A DNA stretch of 64,000 nucleotides. Source: Oscheius tipulae (lineage: Eukaryota > Nematoda > Chromadorea > Rhabditida > Rhabditidae). The notes beneath the pieces were generated by a model, which saw nothing but the letters and a program-made list of their open reading frames with translations, was not told the DNA's origin and made no database searches. Positions 61,001 through 64,000 of this stretch are shown in pieces. Positions within the stretch are counted from its first letter, which is position 1. Each line of letters starts with the position of its first letter. Made by a program: the position numbers and the translations under genes. The stretch covers positions 9,424,001-9,488,000 of the forward strand of contig JASJZH010000006.1 in assembly GCA_037178975.1 (NCBI GenBank), read 5' to 3'.

Positions 61001-62999
61001 CAGAATATGCTCAAAAACCTCTGTACCGACACCACTCCCGAGGATCGCGCTGTAGTCAAACAAGCCTACGATGTCATGACAGCCCAAGCTGGAAAGATTA
61101 ACGATGAGAAGAAGAGAGTCGAGCACGCTGAAAGAGTAACCCATCTACAGAGTGCTTTGCACAAGTGGAAAGTTGACAAGGTTAGCGAATCTTAAAGTGA
61201 TCTCAAACTCAAACCCTAGACAAACAATCTGATGGCTTATGGTGATCTTCTCCTAGAAGCCCAGTTCAAGCAAGCTGGCTCCAAAACACTTAGGACGCTG
61301 TTTCTTTTCGAGGAGATGCTTCTGATTGTTAAGCAGAGGAATGGTGCTTATTCTTGCAAAGATTATATTTTGGTAGAAAGTTACAAAGCCTCAAACGTTG
61401 TAATTATAGTGCTCGAATCTAATGCTCAACGAGTCCATTAGTGAAGAAGAGCCTCTCGCTTTCCAAGTCGTATCTTTCGACAATCCGAGAAACACTTACA
61501 TCTTTTTGGTAAAACATTACTATGATTATAAAACCTCAAATGTTTAGGCTAACTCGATGGATCAGAAACGAACATGGATGACTGAGCTGAAGAGAATGAT
61601 GCTGGATCATTATGCTGTTGAAATTCCTGAGAAGACCAAGCAGTTGATGCTGAGCATGGATAATACTCAAAAGATAGTCTTTGGGAGACCCGAATTCGCT
61701 GAAGTTAACTTAAAAAACAATAAGAAGGTCCCAAAGTATCTCGAAAAACGGAGGAAGAGCGTAGATCAGGAAAACAGACGACGAAGTCTCTCAGCTTCTC
61801 GATTGCTGGCAACCAGTAAGAGCTCCATTACGTCGGTTGGGTCAATCCAATCCCCCGGACCGAAATACAAGCTATTTGGGGTGGAAGACGAGCAGCCGAA
61901 ATGCACCTGTCACCTTGTTCCGGGACCCAGTGAAGAAAAGACTCCTGTCTCCCGTACTCTCTCGGCATCTACCATCGATTTCGGTGCTCTGACCCTCCCA
62001 CCATCGAAGCCGATAATTGATGTTCAAAGCTCTAGGACTCGATTTCATCAAGCTAGGAACAGACGTCATCTCCCGCCAAAACATGAGGTTTGCTTCTTCT
62101 TAAGTATAGCAATAGTTTCAATTTAGAAATCCCTCCCTCCACGAACCGAAAACGTAGAGGCTCATTTCGATGCGCTATACAATCAGTTAGTTTCTGTTGG
62201 AGCAGACGAAGACAAGAGCCGGACCTCTATGATCTGGAGAGTCGATACTGTGGTCCCGTCGGCTAGAAGCAATCGTTCCAAGTCTCTTACTCGACTCGAT
62301 GATCAGATTTTCGACGAGTTCCAAAGGTGAGAATTTTAAACAGTCAGACGATTCGGACAGAACAAAAATCGTACAGGTGGGGTTGTGATATAAACATATT
62401 AGACTGACATTGGCAGATTGAGACTTGTACTGGAACAGTGCCGCCATTGGAAAAGTTGACAAAAGTGAAGACGGTTGTAAGTTAGCGATTAGTAGACATT
62501 AATAGTATAAGAACTGAGCGACAGGTATGGTTCGAAGAGATCGACAATCAGGGGAAAGCTGAGACGCTTCATGTGAGATAGATTGAGTTGGGCCTAGTTC
62601 AAGCAGAAACAGTTTCTGAAAAAGACAGTTTGACAGGAAGAGGCTGAGAGAGCATGCAAAAGAGACTGACTGACATCTAAAAATGACACGCCAGATGGGG
62701 AAAACCTAAGTTTTCAAGCACTCACTACACCAAACTCGAGCAAGCAAAGCGATCTGGCAAGAGAAATACATGCGACGAGAGCCGGATCATCTGTCCCGAT
62801 ATCCCTTCAGGCTTTAGAGGGCTCCATGATGATCGTCATCGGCCCCTGTCAGCCAGGTAACTCCTGTCCGTTTCTCAATTTATAACTTTTTAGACAGAGG
62901 GCTCCACTCTCTGTCGAACAGGCCGCCGAACTCGACATGCTCCTTCCCTCTGTAGGCGTCGTAAAGTCGCGAATCCGACAAATCGAACTGAATAAGTGA
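55071..62999 (+). CDS. PLEKHG-type Rho guanine nucleotide exchange factor (about 939 aa)
   Basis: Exons: 55071-55432 (start provisional), 56068-56157, 56203-56322, 56561-56638, 59767-59952, 60083-60209, 60256-60476, 60514-60664, 61004-61180, 61220-61372, 61410-61508, 61548-62087, 62127-62326, 62525-62572, 62695-62856, 62894-62999. A DH domain (about 298-495) starts LDRIAIELVDTERTYVNDL and includes YCTNYHK, FLGHALPLSSYLLKPVQRI (the conserved helix 5) and KRVEHAERV. A PH domain (about 510-625) follows: MAYGDLLLEAQF, TLFLFEEMLLIVK, TYIFLANSMDQKRTWMTEL. The layout, Ser-rich N-terminus and long basic C-terminal tail match PLEKHG1/2/3, which activate Rac/Cdc42-type GTPases at the cell cortex. The junction at 60476/60514 joins in phase only if the 37-nt intron ends GG in place of AG. 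Intron 4 is 3.1 kb; most others are small. Confidence 0.88.
56639..59766. other. 3.1-kb intron of the RhoGEF gene
   Basis: By far the longest intron in the window. It contains the perfect palindrome and a minus-strand frame at about 56912-57355 of protein-like composition (GMGAMCVDSQKSYSGQ, GDSGCYRTIIYDDFW), without an ATG or a fitting splice pair. It may hold a nested gene or an alternative exon. Confidence 0.4.
57732..57785. repeat. Perfect inverted repeat, 26-bp arms, 2-nt spacer, in RhoGEF intron 4
   Basis: 57732-57757 (ttttcttgcctgttattgtt + gtttcc) is exactly complementary to 57760-57785, separated by ac. No flanking transposon features seen. Confidence 0.9.
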
Positions 63000-63224
63000 T
63001 TTTCTTATCCCTACTTACGTATCATGACCCCTCTCCCACAAAAGTTCTACTTTAATACAATGCCTTTCAATACTCAAACCTACGCATCTCGGTGGCTAAT
63101 GCATGTACTCCGGAAAAGTATCAAAATCTATTATCACTTCGTGTCCTCCTAGAAATTAAGTATGCAACTATGTATATACTTCGGGAATGAATAAAAAGTT
63201 GCCAGAAATATATATATTTATTGC

Positions 63225-63799
63225 TTAAGCTTTGTGAGGAAGGACATTGTTGTTGAAAGCGGCTTCTGTGTCATATCGAAGTTTAAAGTCTTCTGCCAGA
63301 CGGCAGACTTTTCCCAGGCAACTGCAGCCGATGGTCACGATGACCAGATTGATTATTTGCTTAAGTTTTCGTTAAGGAACATGAAATATTTCGTACCTGT
63401 AACGCAACAGCGATGCTCAAACTGATATCGACCGTTATCGGCTCATTAGGACTGACAAATTGAGAGGCATCCAGCTCGGGAATGACGTAAGGGATGAGAG
63501 GGAAGAGACCTAAAGTCCTATTGAACTGTTCACCCAAAACTCTTACCAAGAAGGAAAGAGGGGACAGCAAAAAGAATGTTTAATGTAGTGAGTCCGAAAG
63601 AAAAAATGGCATAGCTAAAACTGCCTTTCCGGCAGGCCACGATTCCAGCCAAGGCGGTGATGATGACCGAGGGAGCGTAGAGCAGCTCGACTCCAATAGC
63701 CCATTTGGCTCCTTTCAGGGTCCTGGAGACGCCGAAGCAGAAGATGACAAGGCCGACGAGAGCCTGGAATATACAGTATTCAAACAAATTGATCGCCAT
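63225..63799 (-). CDS. Four-helix membrane protein (166 aa)
   Basis: Three exons: 63547-63799, 63397-63509 and 63225-63359, with two 37-nt introns in phase. The start ATG at 63799 gives MAINLFEYCIFQALVGLVIF. Predicted helices: about 10-28 (ALVGLVIFCFGVSRTL), 34-58 (AIGVELLYAPSVIITALAG), 63-84 (YAIFSFGLTTLNILFAVPSF) and 118-140 (SLSIAVALQQIINLVIVTIG). Between helices 3 and 4 lies an acidic outer loop (PELDASQFVSPNEP). Cysteines follow helix 4 (GCSCLGKVC), then a charged tail. The topology resembles tetraspan (MS4A/claudin-like) proteins, but I see no diagnostic motif. The stop TAA abuts the AATAAA signal. Convergent with the RhoGEF gene, with about 225 bp between stops. Confidence 0.8.
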
Positions 63800-64000
63800 C
63801 TATTTCGATCTGTGGCGTTGATGCCAGCGTTTCAGTGTGACCAGCTAACTTTTTTAGTGACAGTGACAGAAAAGGCTCTCAGGTTGTCTTAAGATTATGT
63901 TAAGCAGAGTGATAGAAACTATTTGACAGACAAAATCAGTGGAGGACAGATTGAAATACATTGAAAAGGTCGGTTGACAGAGACAGAATAATTGAAAATG

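Noticed and set aside
1-64000. CRISPR array, prophage, bacterial operon or rRNA genes
   Set aside because: No regularly spaced repeats, no ribosome-binding sites or operon spacing, and no rRNA-like blocks; genes are intron-bearing animal genes.

Overview
The window looks like chromosomal DNA of a small-genome invertebrate animal, most likely a nematode. The evidence is: intron-rich protein genes; very short introns (about 33-46 nt, GT...AG with a T-rich 'tttcag' or 'ttttag' end); a UDP-galactopyranose mutase gene; a secreted protein combining thyroglobulin type-1, Kunitz and lustrin-like cysteine-rich modules; and a nematode-style W(X6)W-amide neuropeptide precursor. No bacterial, phage or viral genes were seen. 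Species cannot be named from the sequence alone. All gene models below were assembled by hand from exon phase and splice-site agreement, and exon lists are given in each entry.

Layout. 0-5 kb: a myoinhibitory-type neuropeptide precursor (minus) and a small secreted protein (minus) followed by its broken tandem copy. 5-19 kb: a secreted protein of unknown family (minus), a short hypothetical gene (minus), a 3-hydroxyacyl-CoA dehydrogenase (minus), a cysteine-containing gene with frame problems (minus) and a 56-residue microprotein (plus). 19.8-26 kb: a GTPBP1-type GTPase and a methyltransferase-fold-like protein (both plus). 27.8-33.5 kb: a Ly-6/three-finger protein (plus), a cysteine-rich secreted protein (minus), a 73-residue secreted peptide (plus) and sphingosine-1-phosphate lyase (minus). 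36.7-43.1 kb: the thyroglobulin/Kunitz/lustrin protein (minus), UDP-galactopyranose mutase (plus) and an SLC2-like sugar transporter (minus). 43.8-49 kb: two unrecognised small genes, a tRNA-derived SINE, a perfect hairpin and a PMP3/UPF0057 membrane peptide. 49-55 kb: pyrimidine-rich DNA with no gene I can support. 55-63 kb: a PLEKHG-type RhoGEF (plus) with a 3.1-kb intron, then a four-helix membrane protein (minus) at the right edge.

The genes do not form an operon or a single pathway; they are a mix of lipid metabolism (HADH, S1P lyase), sugar metabolism (UGM, sugar transporter), signalling (GTPBP1, RhoGEF, neuropeptide) and secreted cysteine-rich proteins. General traits of the region are compact introns, three GC-AG introns, two splice acceptors that appear to lack AG, clear TATA boxes upstream of several genes, and stop codons that lie on or next to the AATAAA polyadenylation signal.
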